Of a DNA stretch of 64,000 nt, positions 1 through 8,462 are shown one piece after another. The DNA comes from Streptomyces coelicoflavus (GTDB lineage: Bacteria > Actinomycetota > Actinomycetes > Streptomycetales > Streptomycetaceae). The notes beneath the pieces are model-generated. The model was not told where the DNA came from. It ran no database searches and saw only the letters and a program-made list of their open reading frames with translations. The position numbers and the translations under genes are program-made. The stretch lies in NCBI RefSeq assembly GCF_003112555.1, contig NZ_BEWB01000006.1:310001-374000 (forward strand). The letters run 5' to 3'. Each line of letters begins with the position of its first letter. The stretch's first letter is position 1.

Positions 1-2
1 CA

Positions 3-1946
3 ACGATCACTGCACCGACCTCGCAGAAGGCCGCCCCGCCGGGCATACTCACCCACCCCGCGACCCGCAAGCTCCTCACCCTGGCGGCGCTGGCCGCGAT
101 CCTCGCCCCCATAGCCGCCACGCAGTGGCCCGGCGCCACCTGGCCCACCGCCCTCACCGTCGACGTCTCCGAGCCCCTCGGCAAGGCCAGCGACTGGATC
201 ATCGACAACCGCGACACCCACCCCCTGTTCCTCTACTTCTTCGGCCACGTCAGCAACGTCGTCGTCATCGCCGTACGCGCCGTCTACCTCGCCCTCCTCG
301 CCGTCGGCTGGGCCGGGGTCACCGCGATCGGCGCCCTGGTCGCCTGGCGGGTGGCTGGCGTGAAGCTCGCGGCGGGCACCGCGGCCGCGTTCCTGGCCTG
401 CGGCCTGCTCGGCATGTGGGTGCCGACCATGCAGACCCTCGCGCTCATGGTCGTGGCCGTCCTCGCGTCCGTCGCCGTCGGCGCCCTGCTGGGCCTCGCC
501 GCCGGCCTGTCCGACCGGATGGACCGCGTGCTGCGCCCGGTGCTCGACACCATGCAGGTGCTGCCCGCCTTCGCCTACCTCCTGCCCGTCGTCCTGGTCT
601 TCGGCATCGGCGTCCCCGCGGCCGTCCTGGCCACCGTCGTCTACGCCGCCCCGCCCATGGCCCGGCTCACCTCGCTCGGCCTGCGCGGCGCCGACAAGGA
701 GGTCCTGGAGGCCGTCGAGTCCCTCGGCACCACCGCCCGCCAGCGGCTGCTGACCGCCCGTATCCCGCTGGCCCGCAAGGAACTCCTCCTCGGCGTCAAC
801 CAGACGATCATGATGGCGCTGTCCATGGCCGTCATCGCCTCCGTCATCGGCGCCGGCGGCCTCGGCGACCGCGTCTACCAGGCGCTCGCCTCGGTCGACG
901 TCGGCGCGGCCCTCGCGGCCGGCATCCCGATCGTGCTGCTCGCCGTCGTCCTGGACCGCGTCACCGGCGCGGCGGGGGAGCGGCTCGGCGAGGCCGGGAA
1001 GTCCCCGGTGACCTGGCTGTACGCCCTCGTCGTCGCCGCGGCCGTCGCGCTCGCCGGACGCCTGGCGGGCTTCCTCGACTGGCCCGACGGGTGGGAGCTG
1101 AACATCGCCGAGCCCGTCAACCGGGCCGTCGACTGGATGACCGCCCACCTGTACTCCGGCGTCCCCGTCGTCGGCGGCACCGCCGACTGGGCCGCGCACT
1201 TCACCAGCTGGGTGCTCAACCCGCTCCGCGACGGCCTCCAGTGGCTGCCGTGGTGGTCCGTGCTCCTGATCGTCGCCGCCCTGGCCTGGCTGATCGGCAC
1301 CTGGCGCACCGCGCTCACCGCCGTCCTCGCGATGGCCGCGATCGGCGTGCTCGGCGTGTGGAAGCCGTCTCTCGACACGCTCTCGCAGGTGCTCGCCGCC
1401 GTCGCCGTGACCCTGGTCATCGGCTTCGCCACCGGTGTCGCCGCCGCCCGCAGCGACCGCGTCGAGCGCCTGCTGCGGCCCGTGCTGGACGTCTTCCAGA
1501 CGATGCCGCAGTTCGTGTACCTGATCCCGGTCGTCGCCCTGTTCGGCGTGGGCCGCGCGCCCGCCGTGGCCGCCGCCGTCGTCTACGCCCTCCCGGCCGT
1601 CGTCCGCATCACCGCCCAGGGCCTGCGCCAGGTCGACCCCGCCGCCATGGAGTCGGCCCGCTCGCTCGGCGCGACCGGCGGCCAGCAGCTCCGCCAGGTC
1701 CAGCTGCCGCTGGCCCGCCCGGCGCTGCTCCTCGCCGTCAACCAGGGCGTCGTCCTGGTCCTCGCCGTCGTCATCATCGGCGGCCTGGTCGGCGGTGGAG
1801 CGCTCGGCTACCAGGTGGTCTTCGGCCTCGCCCAGGGCGACCTGGCGACCGGCCTGGTCGCGGGCGCCGCGATCGTCTGCCTCGGCCTGATGCTCGACCG
1901 CGTCACGCAGCCCACCGAACGCCGTACGACGAAGAAGGGAGCCTGA
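3..1946 (+). CDS. Glycine betaine/choline ABC transporter permease, double-domain (5' end outside window)
   Basis: The reading frame is open from the first bases, so the start codon lies upstream; at least 647 residues are visible. The protein is a membrane-embedded importer subunit that would move betaine, choline or a similar osmolyte. It contains two copies of the ProW/OpuAB permease module. Each has the pattern D-R-(M/V)-x-R-(V/L)-L-R-P-V-L-D followed by an EAA loop (ESLGTTARQ in the first half, RSLGATGGQ in the second) and a Gly-rich GAGGLG/GGGALG end. Most family permeases have one module and work as dimers, so this is a fused pseudo-dimer. The stop is one base before the start of the binding-protein gene, so the two are co-transcribed; the ATPase gene is presumably just upstream. 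The exact substrate is inferred from family only. Confidence 0.9.
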   Translation, partial: TITAPTSQKAAPPGILTHPATRKLLTLAALAAILAPIAATQWPGATWPTALTVDVSEPLGKASDWIIDNRDTHPLFLYFFGHVSNVVVIAVRAVYLALLAVGWAGVTAIGALVAWRVAGVKLAAGTAAAFLACGLLGMWVPTMQTLALMVVAVLASVAVGALLGLAAGLSDRMDRVLRPVLDTMQVLPAFAYLLPVVLVFGIGVPAAVLATVVYAAPPMARLTSLGLRGADKEVLEAVESLGTTARQRLLTARIPLARKELLLGVNQTIMMALSMAVIASVIGAGGLGDRVYQALASVDVGAALAAGIPIVLLAVVLDRVTGAAGERLGEAGKSPVTWLYALVVAAAVALAGRLAGFLDWPDGWELNIAEPVNRAVDWMTAHLYSGVPVVGGTADWAAHFTSWVLNPLRDGLQWLPWWSVLLIVAALAWLIGTWRTALTAVLAMAAIGVLGVWKPSLDTLSQVLAAVAVTLVIGFATGVAAARSDRVERLLRPVLDVFQTMPQFVYLIPVVALFGVGRAPAVAAAVVYALPAVVRITAQGLRQVDPAAMESARSLGATGGQQLRQVQLPLARPALLLAVNQGVVLVLAVVIIGGLVGGGALGYQVVFGLAQGDLATGLVAGAAIVCLGLMLDRVTQPTERRTTKKGA

Positions 1947-1947
1947 C

Positions 1948-2904
1948 ATGCGTGTACGCGTCATCACCGCCGTGGCCTCGGCCGCCGCGCTGACCCTGCT
2001 CACCGGCTGCGGCGCCGCCGACATGACCAAGCAGGCGTCCCCGTACGCCAATGCCCAGGGCGCCAAGACCGTCACCCTGTCCGTGCAGTCCTGGGTCGGC
2101 GCCCAGGCCAACGTGGCCGTCGCCCAGTACCTGCTGGAGCACGAGCTGGGCTACCGCGTCGACACCGTCCAGGTCGACGAGGTCCCCGCCTGGGACGCGC
2201 TCAGCCAGGGCCGCGTCGACGCCATCCTGGAGGACTGGGGCCACCCCGAGCAGGAACAGCGCTACGTCGAGGACAAGAAGACCATCGCCCCCGGCGGCGA
2301 CCTCGGCGTCACCGGGCACATCGGCTGGTTCGTGCCGACGTACTTCGCGAAGAAGCACCCGGACGTCACGAACTGGAAGAACCTCAACAAGTACGCCGAC
2401 CTGCTGCGCACCGCGGAGAGCGGCGGCAAGGGCCAGCTCCTGGACGGCTCGCCGTCCTACGTCACCAACGACAAGGCCCTGGTGAAGAACCTGAACCTGG
2501 ACTACCAGGTCGTCTTCGCCGGCTCCGAGGCCGCCCAGATCACCCAGATGCAGCAGTTCGCCAAGGAGAAGAAGCCCTTCCTCAGCTACTGGTACACCCC
2601 CCAGTGGCTGATGCAGAAGGTGCCGATGACCGAGGTGAAGCTGCCGCCGTACGAGGAGGGCTGCGACGCCGACCCGGCGAAGGTCGACTGCGCCTACCCG
2701 GTCACCCCGCTGCAGAAGTACCTCAACGCCGACTTCGCGAAGAACGGCGGCGAGGCGGCGGAGTTCCTGAAGAACTTCAAGTGGACGACCGAGGACCAGA
2801 ACGAGGTCTCCCTGATGATCGCCGAGAAGAAGATGCGGCCCCAGGTGGCGGCGGAGAAGTGGGTGGACAGCCACCGGTCCGTCTGGAAGAAGTGGCTGCC
2901 CTGA
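1948..2904 (+). CDS. Glycine betaine-type substrate-binding lipoprotein
   Basis: This 318-residue lipoprotein captures substrate outside the membrane and delivers it to the preceding permease. The N-terminus is a type II signal with lipobox LTGC (Cys about residue 21), then an OpuAC/ProX-type fold. Tryptophans typical of the quaternary-amine aromatic cage family are spread through it (SWVGAQ near 50, EDWGHP near 97, YWYTPQW near 215). The ATG is preceded by GAAGGGAG at good spacing and follows the permease stop by one base. Choline, betaine or another quaternary amine are all possible; the sequence does not decide. Confidence 0.9.
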   Translation: MRVRVITAVASAAALTLLTGCGAADMTKQASPYANAQGAKTVTLSVQSWVGAQANVAVAQYLLEHELGYRVDTVQVDEVPAWDALSQGRVDAILEDWGHPEQEQRYVEDKKTIAPGGDLGVTGHIGWFVPTYFAKKHPDVTNWKNLNKYADLLRTAESGGKGQLLDGSPSYVTNDKALVKNLNLDYQVVFAGSEAAQITQMQQFAKEKKPFLSYWYTPQWLMQKVPMTEVKLPPYEEGCDADPAKVDCAYPVTPLQKYLNADFAKNGGEAAEFLKNFKWTTEDQNEVSLMIAEKKMRPQVAAEKWVDSHRSVWKKWLP

Positions 2905-2907
2905 CCC

Positions 2908-3639
2908 TCATCGCGGCAGCCGGGCCGCGAGCCGTTCCGCGTTCTCCCGCACCGCCTGTTCGGCGTGCCGCTGGAGGCCCGGCCCGAACGTGACCCGGGT
3001 GGCCCCGAGTCCGCCGAGTACGGCGGGCGAGGGGCCCTCCCCGGGACGCGCGAGCACGTTCACCGGCCCCCGGATCCCGGCCCGCAGCAGCGGCAGTACG
3101 GCGACCGGGGCGGCGATCGGATACACGCAGTCGGCGCCCGCGGCGACGTACGCGGCGGCCCGCTCCACCGCCGCCTCCGGAGCGTCCACGCCCCGGACGA
3201 ACGTGTCGATCCGGGCGTTCAGGAACAGCCGGTCGCCGGCCGCCTCCCGCACCCCGGCCAGCCACTCGGCGTGCTCCGCCGGGTCCTTGAGCCCCGCGCC
3301 GGTGGAGTCCTCCAGGTTGCAGCCCACGGCGCCCGCCTCGAGGAGCCGTTCCACCAGCTCCTTCGGCGCCAGCCCGTACCCGCCCTCCACGTCCGCCGAC
3401 ACGGGCACGTCCACGGCGCGCACGATCCGCGCGACGGCCGCGAACATCTCGTCGGCCGGGGTCGACCCGTCCGCGTACCCGAGCGAGGCCGCCACCCCGG
3501 CGCTCGGTGTCGCGAGCGCCGGGAACCCGGCCTCCGCGAACACCCGCGCGCTCGCCGCGTCCCAGGGGCCCGGCAGGACCAGGGGATCGTCGGGTGCCCG
3601 GCCGTGGTGCAGGGCGCGGAACGCTGCGGCACGACTCAC
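2908..3639 (-). CDS. Isocitrate lyase/PEP mutase family protein
   Basis: The protein (about 243 residues) has the ICL/PEPM fold: an N-terminal PWDAASAR segment, SADVEGGYG in the metal/phosphate region and NLEDSTG for the acidic metal ligands. The usual isocitrate-lyase KKCGH catalytic loop is not evident, so it is more likely a C-C or P-C lyase/mutase-like enzyme of unknown substrate. I chose the GTG at 3639, which overlaps the upstream stop as GTGA and has AGGGGG about nine bases upstream. A TTG nine bases earlier would place the Shine-Dalgarno too close. It is last in a three-gene unit with the two AhpD-like genes. Confidence 0.82.
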   Translation of the reverse strand: MSRAAAFRALHHGRAPDDPLVLPGPWDAASARVFAEAGFPALATPSAGVAASLGYADGSTPADEMFAAVARIVRAVDVPVSADVEGGYGLAPKELVERLLEAGAVGCNLEDSTGAGLKDPAEHAEWLAGVREAAGDRLFLNARIDTFVRGVDAPEAAVERAAAYVAAGADCVYPIAAPVAVLPLLRAGIRGPVNVLARPGEGPSPAVLGGLGATRVTFGPGLQRHAEQAVRENAERLAARLPR

Positions 3640-4082
3640 GGTGTCCAACCCCCTGGTGGGATCCTGCGGCCGACCATCAGCCGGTTCCAGCTGTTGATGA
3701 CGGTGATCAGCCCTATGAGGTGGGCCAGCCGGCCGTCGTCGAAGTGCGCGGCGGCCTCCTCGTACACCGCGTCCGGCACGAAGCCCCCGGTCAGCACCGT
3801 CACCGCCTCGGTCAGCGCGAGCGCGGCCCGCTCCCGCCCGTCGAACAGGTCCCCGGCCTCCTCCCAGGCGGCCAGCAGGTCCAGCCGCTGCTCGGCCTCG
3901 CCGTTCTCGCGGGCCGAGGCGAGGTGCATGTCCAGGCAGAACGCGCAGTGGTTGAGCTGCGAGGCCCGGATCATCACCAGCTCGGCGAGCACGGGGTCGC
4001 CGAGCCCCTTCTTGGCCGCCGCGCTCAGCGCGGACAGCGCCTGCGCGACCTCCCGGTCCAGGAGGCGGGTGCGTGCCGTCAC
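3636..4082 (-). CDS. Carboxymuconolactone decarboxylase/AhpD-like protein
   Basis: A 148-residue all-helical protein of the CMD superfamily. It carries the CxxC motif in QLNHCAFCLDMH (about residues 44-55), the signature of the AhpD-like alkylhydroperoxidase branch, which acts through the cysteine pair as a peroxide or thiol reductant. The GTG start overlaps the stop of the upstream paralogue (GTGA), and its own stop overlaps the next gene, so all three genes should be translationally coupled. It shares the core motif and the C-terminal INSWNR segment with the neighbour, suggesting a local duplication. Substrate unknown. Confidence 0.85.
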   Translation of the reverse strand: MTARTRLLDREVAQALSALSAAAKKGLGDPVLAELVMIRASQLNHCAFCLDMHLASARENGEAEQRLDLLAAWEEAGDLFDGRERAALALTEAVTVLTGGFVPDAVYEEAAAHFDDGRLAHLIGLITVINSWNRLMVGRRIPPGGWTP

Positions 4083-4588
4083 GCGTGCTGACCGGGCGTG
4101 TAGTGGCCCGGCGTCATCCGGCAGGTCACGCCGAAACGGTTCCAGGCGTTGATCGTCGTGATCGCGGCGATCAGCTGGGCCAGCTCCGGCTCGTCGAAGT
4201 GCTCGGCGGCCTTCCCGTAGACCTCGTCCGGCACGAAACCGTCGGTCAGCACGGTGACCGCCTCGGTCAGCGCGATCGCCGCGAGCTCCTTCTCCGTGTA
4301 GAAGTGCCGCGACTCCTCCCAGGCGGCCAGCTGCACGATCCGCTCCACGCTCTCACCGGCGGCGAGGGCGTCCTTGGTGTGCATGTCCAGGCAGAAGGCG
4401 CAGTGGTTGAGCTGCGAGGCGCGGATCTTCACCAGTTCGTACAGCGCCGGGTCAAGCCCCCGCCTGGCGGCGGTCTCGAGCCGGATCATCGCCTTGTAGA
4501 CCTCGGGGGCGTGCTGGGACCAGTTCAGCCGCACGGGCACCTCGGTGGCGCGGGCGTCCGTCCTCGTGTCATCGGTGTGTGTCGTCAT
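4079..4588 (-). CDS. Carboxymuconolactone decarboxylase/AhpD-like protein (paralogue)
   Basis: A 169-residue CMD-family protein with the same RASQLNHCAFCLDMH motif (about residues 73-87) and INAWNRFGV near the C-terminus as the next gene. It has an extra N-terminal stretch of about 25 residues. The ATG at 4588 is the first gene of the leftward operon and is divergent from the MocR regulator, with only 46 bp between the two start codons. Regulation by that neighbour is a reasonable inference. Expected role is cysteine-based peroxide or adduct reduction; no specific substrate can be assigned. Confidence 0.85.
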   Translation of the reverse strand: MTTHTDDTRTDARATEVPVRLNWSQHAPEVYKAMIRLETAARRGLDPALYELVKIRASQLNHCAFCLDMHTKDALAAGESVERIVQLAAWEESRHFYTEKELAAIALTEAVTVLTDGFVPDEVYGKAAEHFDEPELAQLIAAITTINAWNRFGVTCRMTPGHYTPGQHA

Positions 4589-4621
4589 GCCTCGACCCTA
4601 GGAAGGAAGCAGCCCAGCGGT

Positions 4622-4636
4622 ATGGTCCATTTCCAT
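4622..4636. promoter_or_regulatory. Candidate MocR operator in the divergent intergenic region
   Basis: ATGGTCCAT at 4622-4630 is a perfect 9-base inverted repeat. TCCAT recurs directly at 4632-4636, running into the MocR start codon. The position between two divergent starts only 46 bp apart fits an operator of an autoregulating MocR protein. No experimental support can be seen. Confidence 0.35.
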
Positions 4637-6020
4637 GGCGGAAACATGGGCCACCCTCGGCGTCGACCTGCACCTGGAACCCACCGGACCGGGCCTGCGC
4701 CGCGGTCTGACCGACGCCCTGCGCGAGGCCGTCCGCACCGGCCGTCTGACCCCCGGCACCCGCCTGCCCTCCTCCCGCAGCCTCGCCGCCGACCTCGGCA
4801 TCGCCCGCAACACCGTCGCCGACGCCTACGCCGACCTCGTCGCCGAGGGCTGGCTCACCGCACGCCAGGGCTCGGGCACCCGCGTCGCCGAACGCGTCGC
4901 CGCCCCGGCGCACCCCGCCCCGGCCCGGCGCCCCGCGGAGCACGCCCGGCCCGCCTACGACCTGCGCCCCGGCACCCCCGACCTCTCCTCCTTCCCGCGC
5001 ACCGAGTGGCTCAGGGCAGCCCGCCGCGCCGTCACCGCCGCGCCCCACGGCGCCCTCGGCTACGGCGACGGCCGCGGCCGGCCCGAGCTGCGCTCCGCGC
5101 TGGCCGGCTACCTCGCCCGGGTCCGGGGCGTGCGCACCGGCGCCGAGAACCTGCTGGTGTGCGGCGGCGTGGCACACGGCCTCGTGCTGCTGGCCGGCGT
5201 GCTGCGGGCGCGCGGCGTGCACACCGTGGCCGTCGAGGCGTACGGCCTCCACGTCCACCGCGACCTGCTCACCAGGGCCGGCCTGCGCACCATCCCGCTG
5301 CCGGTGGACGGCCGGGGAGCGGACACCGGAGCGCTGGGGGACGCGGGCGCGGTGCTCCTCACCCCCGCCCACCAGTTCCCGACCGGGGTCCCCCTGCACC
5401 CCGAGCGCAGGGCGGCCGTGGTGGACTGGGCGCACCGCACCGGCGGGCTGGTCCTGGAGGACGACTACGACGGCGAGTTCCGCTACGACCGCCAGCCCGT
5501 CGGCGCCCTCCAGGGACTGGACCCCGAACACGTCGTGTATCTGGGCACCGCCAGCAAGTCCCTCGCCCCCGGGCTGCGCCTGGGCTGGGTGGTGCTGCCG
5601 CCGTCGCTGGTCGGCGACGCCCTGGACGACCCGGCGAGCCGCACTCCGGGCGTCCTCGACCAGCTGACCCTGGCCCAGTTCCTCGGCTCGGGCGCCTACG
5701 ACCGGCACGTCCGGTCCGCGCGCCTGCGCTACCGGCGCCGCCGCGACGCCCTGGTCGCCGCCCTCGCCGAGCACGCCCCCGACGTCGGCGTCACCGGCAT
5801 CGCCGCCGGACTGCACGCCGTCCTCCAACTCCCGCCGGGCACCGAGCAGCAGGTCGTACGGGCCGCCGCCTGGCACGGACTCGCGGTCCACGGGCTGTCC
5901 ATGTTCCGCCACCCGCACACGACCGTCGCCCCGCGGGACGCCCTGGTCGTCGGCTACGGCACCCCGCCCGACCACGCCTGGACGGGCGCCCTGGACGCGC
6001 TGCGCCGGGCGCTGCCGTGA
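4635..6020 (+). CDS. MocR/PdxR-type transcription regulator (GntR winged helix + aminotransferase fold)
   Basis: This 461-residue chimera has an N-terminal GntR helix-turn-helix (about 15-85: LPSSRSLAADLGIARNTVADAY, then GWLTARQGSGTRV) joined to a PLP-dependent aminotransferase-like domain. The PLP-region motif LEDDYDGEFRYDR and the Schiff-base lysine in YLGTASKSLAPGLRLGW (about residue 315) are both present, so cofactor binding should be intact. MocR proteins usually control vitamin B6, amino-acid or nearby metabolic genes and are often divergent from their target, as here from the AhpD-like operon. The ATG at 4635 overlaps the candidate operator. Confidence 0.9.
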   Translation: MAETWATLGVDLHLEPTGPGLRRGLTDALREAVRTGRLTPGTRLPSSRSLAADLGIARNTVADAYADLVAEGWLTARQGSGTRVAERVAAPAHPAPARRPAEHARPAYDLRPGTPDLSSFPRTEWLRAARRAVTAAPHGALGYGDGRGRPELRSALAGYLARVRGVRTGAENLLVCGGVAHGLVLLAGVLRARGVHTVAVEAYGLHVHRDLLTRAGLRTIPLPVDGRGADTGALGDAGAVLLTPAHQFPTGVPLHPERRAAVVDWAHRTGGLVLEDDYDGEFRYDRQPVGALQGLDPEHVVYLGTASKSLAPGLRLGWVVLPPSLVGDALDDPASRTPGVLDQLTLAQFLGSGAYDRHVRSARLRYRRRRDALVAALAEHAPDVGVTGIAAGLHAVLQLPPGTEQQVVRAAAWHGLAVHGLSMFRHPHTTVAPRDALVVGYGTPPDHAWTGALDALRRALP

Positions 6021-6099
6021 AGTCCTCCGCGGCGGGGCGCGGACGCTCCCGCATGCCGGACACCCCCCGCACCGGCACGACGCACCCGGTACCCTGACC

Positions 6100-6183
6100 A
6101 CGGGCCGTGACTGGCGCGCAGGGATGGGACGAACCATCGGGGAGCGGCCCGCGACACCAAGAGCCGTGCGCCTGGGCCGTCCG
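6100..6183 (+). ncRNA. ZTP (pfl motif) riboswitch upstream of glyA
   Basis: The leader carries the three conserved blocks of the pfl/ZTP aptamer in order: GGGCCGTGACTGGCG at about 6102-6116, ACCATCGGGGAGCGG at about 6134-6147, and CCGTGCGCCTGGGC at about 6164-6177. GGGCC can pair with the distal GGCCC, and the CGCC of the last block with GGCG of the first. The motif is known to sense the purine intermediate ZTP/AICAR and to switch on one-carbon and purine genes, glyA among them. Here it ends about 30 bases before the glyA Shine-Dalgarno, so control of translation initiation is the likely mechanism; no separate terminator is obvious. Confidence 0.85.
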
Positions 6184-6219
6184 TACTGTGCACGCCGAAC
6201 ACAATGTCCGGAGGTCCCC

Positions 6220-7665
6220 ATGCCCGCAGAAATCTCCCCCGAGTCCACCGCCTACCGCGCCGCGCTCGACGTGATCCGCACCGTCGAACCGCGCGTCGCG
6301 GACGCCATCGGCCAGGAGGTCGCCGACCAGCGCGAGATGCTCAAGCTGATCGCCTCGGAGAACTACGCCTCCCCGGCCACGCTCCTGGCGATGGGCAACT
6401 GGTTCAGCGACAAGTACGCCGAGGGCACCATCGGCCGCCGCTTCTACGCCGGCTGCCGCAACGTCGACACCGTCGAGTCCCTCGCCGCCGAGCACGCCCG
6501 CGAGCTGTTCGGCGCCCGCCACGCCTACGTCCAGCCGCACTCCGGCATCGACGCCAACCTGGTCGCCTTCTGGGCCGTCCTGGGCGCCCGCGTCGAGGTG
6601 CCCTTCCTGGAGAAGACCGGCGCCCGCCAGGTCAACGACCTGACCGACGCCGACTGGGCCGAGCTGCGCCGCGCCTTCGGCAACCAGCGGATGCTCGGCA
6701 TGTCCCTGGACGCCGGCGGCCACCTGACCCACGGCTTCCGGCCCAACATCTCCGGCAAGATGTTCGACCAGCGCTCCTACGGCACCGACCCGGCCACCGG
6801 CCTCATCGACTACGAGGCCCTGCGCGCCTCCGCCCGCGAGTTCAAGCCGCTGATCATCGTCGCGGGCTACTCCGCGTACCCCCGGCTGGTGAACTTCCGG
6901 ATCATGCGCGAGATCGCCGACGAGGTCGGCGCGACCCTCATGGTCGACATGGCCCACTTCGCCGGCCTGGTCGCGGGCAAGGTGCTCACCGGCGACTTCG
7001 ACCCGGTCCCGCACGCCCAGATCGTCACGACGACCACCCACAAGTCGCTGCGCGGCCCGCGCGGCGGCATGGTCCTGTGCGACGACTCCCTCAAGGACCA
7101 GGTCGACCGCGGCTGCCCGATGGTCCTCGGCGGCCCGCTCCCGCACGTCATGGCCGCCAAGGCCGTCGCCCTCGCCGAGGCCCGGCAGCCGGCGTTCCAG
7201 GACTACGCCCGGCGCATCGTGGACAACGCCCGCGCCCTCGCCGAGGGCCTGACCAAGCGCGGCGCCACCCTGGTCACCGGCGGCACCGACAACCACCTCA
7301 ACCTGATCGACGTGGCGTCCTCCTACGGCCTCACCGGCCGCCAGGCCGAGGCCGCCCTGCTCGACTCCGGCATCGTCACCAACCGCAACGCCATCCCCGC
7401 CGACCCGAACGGCGCCTGGTACACCTCCGGCATCCGCATCGGCACCCCGGCGCTGACCACGCGCGGTCTCGGCACGGCGGAGATGGACGAGGTCGCGGGC
7501 CTCATCGACCGCGTCCTCACCGCCACCGAGCCCGGCACCACGAAGTCCGGCGCCCCCTCCAAGGCCTCCCACGTCCTCGACGCGAAGGTCGCCGACGAGA
7601 TCTCGCACCGCGCGACCGACCTGGTGGCCGGCTTCCCGCTGTACCCGGAGATCGACCTCGGCTGA
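6220..7665 (+). CDS. glyA: Serine hydroxymethyltransferase
   Basis: Cytosolic PLP enzyme that interconverts serine plus tetrahydrofolate and glycine plus 5,10-methylene-tetrahydrofolate. The 481-residue product shows LIASENYAS near the N-terminus, the GGHLTHG substrate/cofactor segment and the PLP lysine in TTTTHKSLRGPRGG (Lys275). I chose ATG 6220, preceded by CCGGAGGT, rather than an in-frame ATG at 6124 that lies inside the riboswitch. Compared with the roughly 417-residue E. coli enzyme it has an insert of about 35 residues before GGHLTHG, as in the longer bacterial SHMTs. The ZTP riboswitch upstream ties expression to one-carbon demand. Confidence 0.97.
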   Translation: MPAEISPESTAYRAALDVIRTVEPRVADAIGQEVADQREMLKLIASENYASPATLLAMGNWFSDKYAEGTIGRRFYAGCRNVDTVESLAAEHARELFGARHAYVQPHSGIDANLVAFWAVLGARVEVPFLEKTGARQVNDLTDADWAELRRAFGNQRMLGMSLDAGGHLTHGFRPNISGKMFDQRSYGTDPATGLIDYEALRASAREFKPLIIVAGYSAYPRLVNFRIMREIADEVGATLMVDMAHFAGLVAGKVLTGDFDPVPHAQIVTTTTHKSLRGPRGGMVLCDDSLKDQVDRGCPMVLGGPLPHVMAAKAVALAEARQPAFQDYARRIVDNARALAEGLTKRGATLVTGGTDNHLNLIDVASSYGLTGRQAEAALLDSGIVTNRNAIPADPNGAWYTSGIRIGTPALTTRGLGTAEMDEVAGLIDRVLTATEPGTTKSGAPSKASHVLDAKVADEISHRATDLVAGFPLYPEIDLG

Positions 7666-7678
7666 CAGGCCGCGAGGC

Positions 7679-8350
7679 TCAGAGGTCGATCAGCTCCTGA
7701 CGCGGCTCCCCGCGCGGCGGTCCGGACCGGTACCGGTCCGCCGCGCGGCGTGTCAGCAGCGTCCCCGCGACACCCGCGCCGAGCCCGGCGGCGGCCCACC
7801 ACACCCCGGACGGCCCGCCGTCGTCCCTTCCGGCGCCCGCCTCGTCCGCCGCGAGGAAGCCCTCGTCGGTCAGCCGCTCGTAGGGGCGCCGTGGTACCCG
7901 GTGCCAGCGGATGTCGTCGTCCGTCAGGTCCGGCGCCAGGTCCGAGCGCACCCACGGGGTGCCGTCCTCCGCGAGGAAGAACTGGTCCTGACGGAGCATC
8001 GCCACGTCCCCGCCCGGCGCCCGCTGGGTCTGCGGCCAGCCCCCGACTCCGGTCAGCCCCCACAGCACGGTGAACCGCACCGGTGGCCGCCGGCCCTCCG
8101 TCCAGGCCCGCGGGACCCGTTCCGTGCCCGTGAAGACCGGCTCGAGCAGGCTGCGCAGCCGGTCGAAGTCGGTCTCGCCCGCGTGCCAGGACGCGGTCCG
8201 CCCGTCACCCGCCCACACGACCACGGCCACGTCCGGCTCGTCGACGGCCCGGGCACCGTCACCGTCCGCCGCGACGGCCCCCGCCGGACCCGTCGACCAC
8301 AACACCGCGGCCGCCGCCACCGCGCCCGTCCACTTCCACCGTCCGCGCAC
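7679..8350 (-). CDS. Secreted, membrane-anchored protein of unknown function
   Basis: The 223-residue product has an N-terminal signal/membrane segment (about 8-30, Ala-rich, ending in GAVAADGD). A middle region rich in Trp and Asp follows, with a probable C-terminal membrane helix (about 185-205, VWWAAAGLGAGVAGTLLT) and a basic tail. I set the start at GTG 8350 because GGGAGG lies about nine bases upstream; the longer frame to 8365 has no ribosome site. It looks like a Streptomyces-type extracytoplasmic protein. I do not recognise the family. It converges with glyA, with only 13 bases between the stops. Confidence 0.7.
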   Translation of the reverse strand: MRGRWKWTGAVAAAAVLWSTGPAGAVAADGDGARAVDEPDVAVVVWAGDGRTASWHAGETDFDRLRSLLEPVFTGTERVPRAWTEGRRPPVRFTVLWGLTGVGGWPQTQRAPGGDVAMLRQDQFFLAEDGTPWVRSDLAPDLTDDDIRWHRVPRRPYERLTDEGFLAADEAGAGRDDGGPSGVWWAAAGLGAGVAGTLLTRRAADRYRSGPPRGEPRQELIDL

Positions 8351-8462
8351 AGGGCCCCCTCCCACTCGCTCCCGCCCTTGTTACACCCCTGGACACGAAA
8401 TGGAGCCCCCCTGTACCGAACCAGTGCCCGACCGCGCCCCGAAGCCTGAGAGAATGGTGAAC

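Noticed and set aside
6124..6219. N-terminal extension of glyA to ATG 6124
   Set aside because: It would translate the ZTP riboswitch; the ATG at 6220 has a proper Shine-Dalgarno and matches the family N-terminus.
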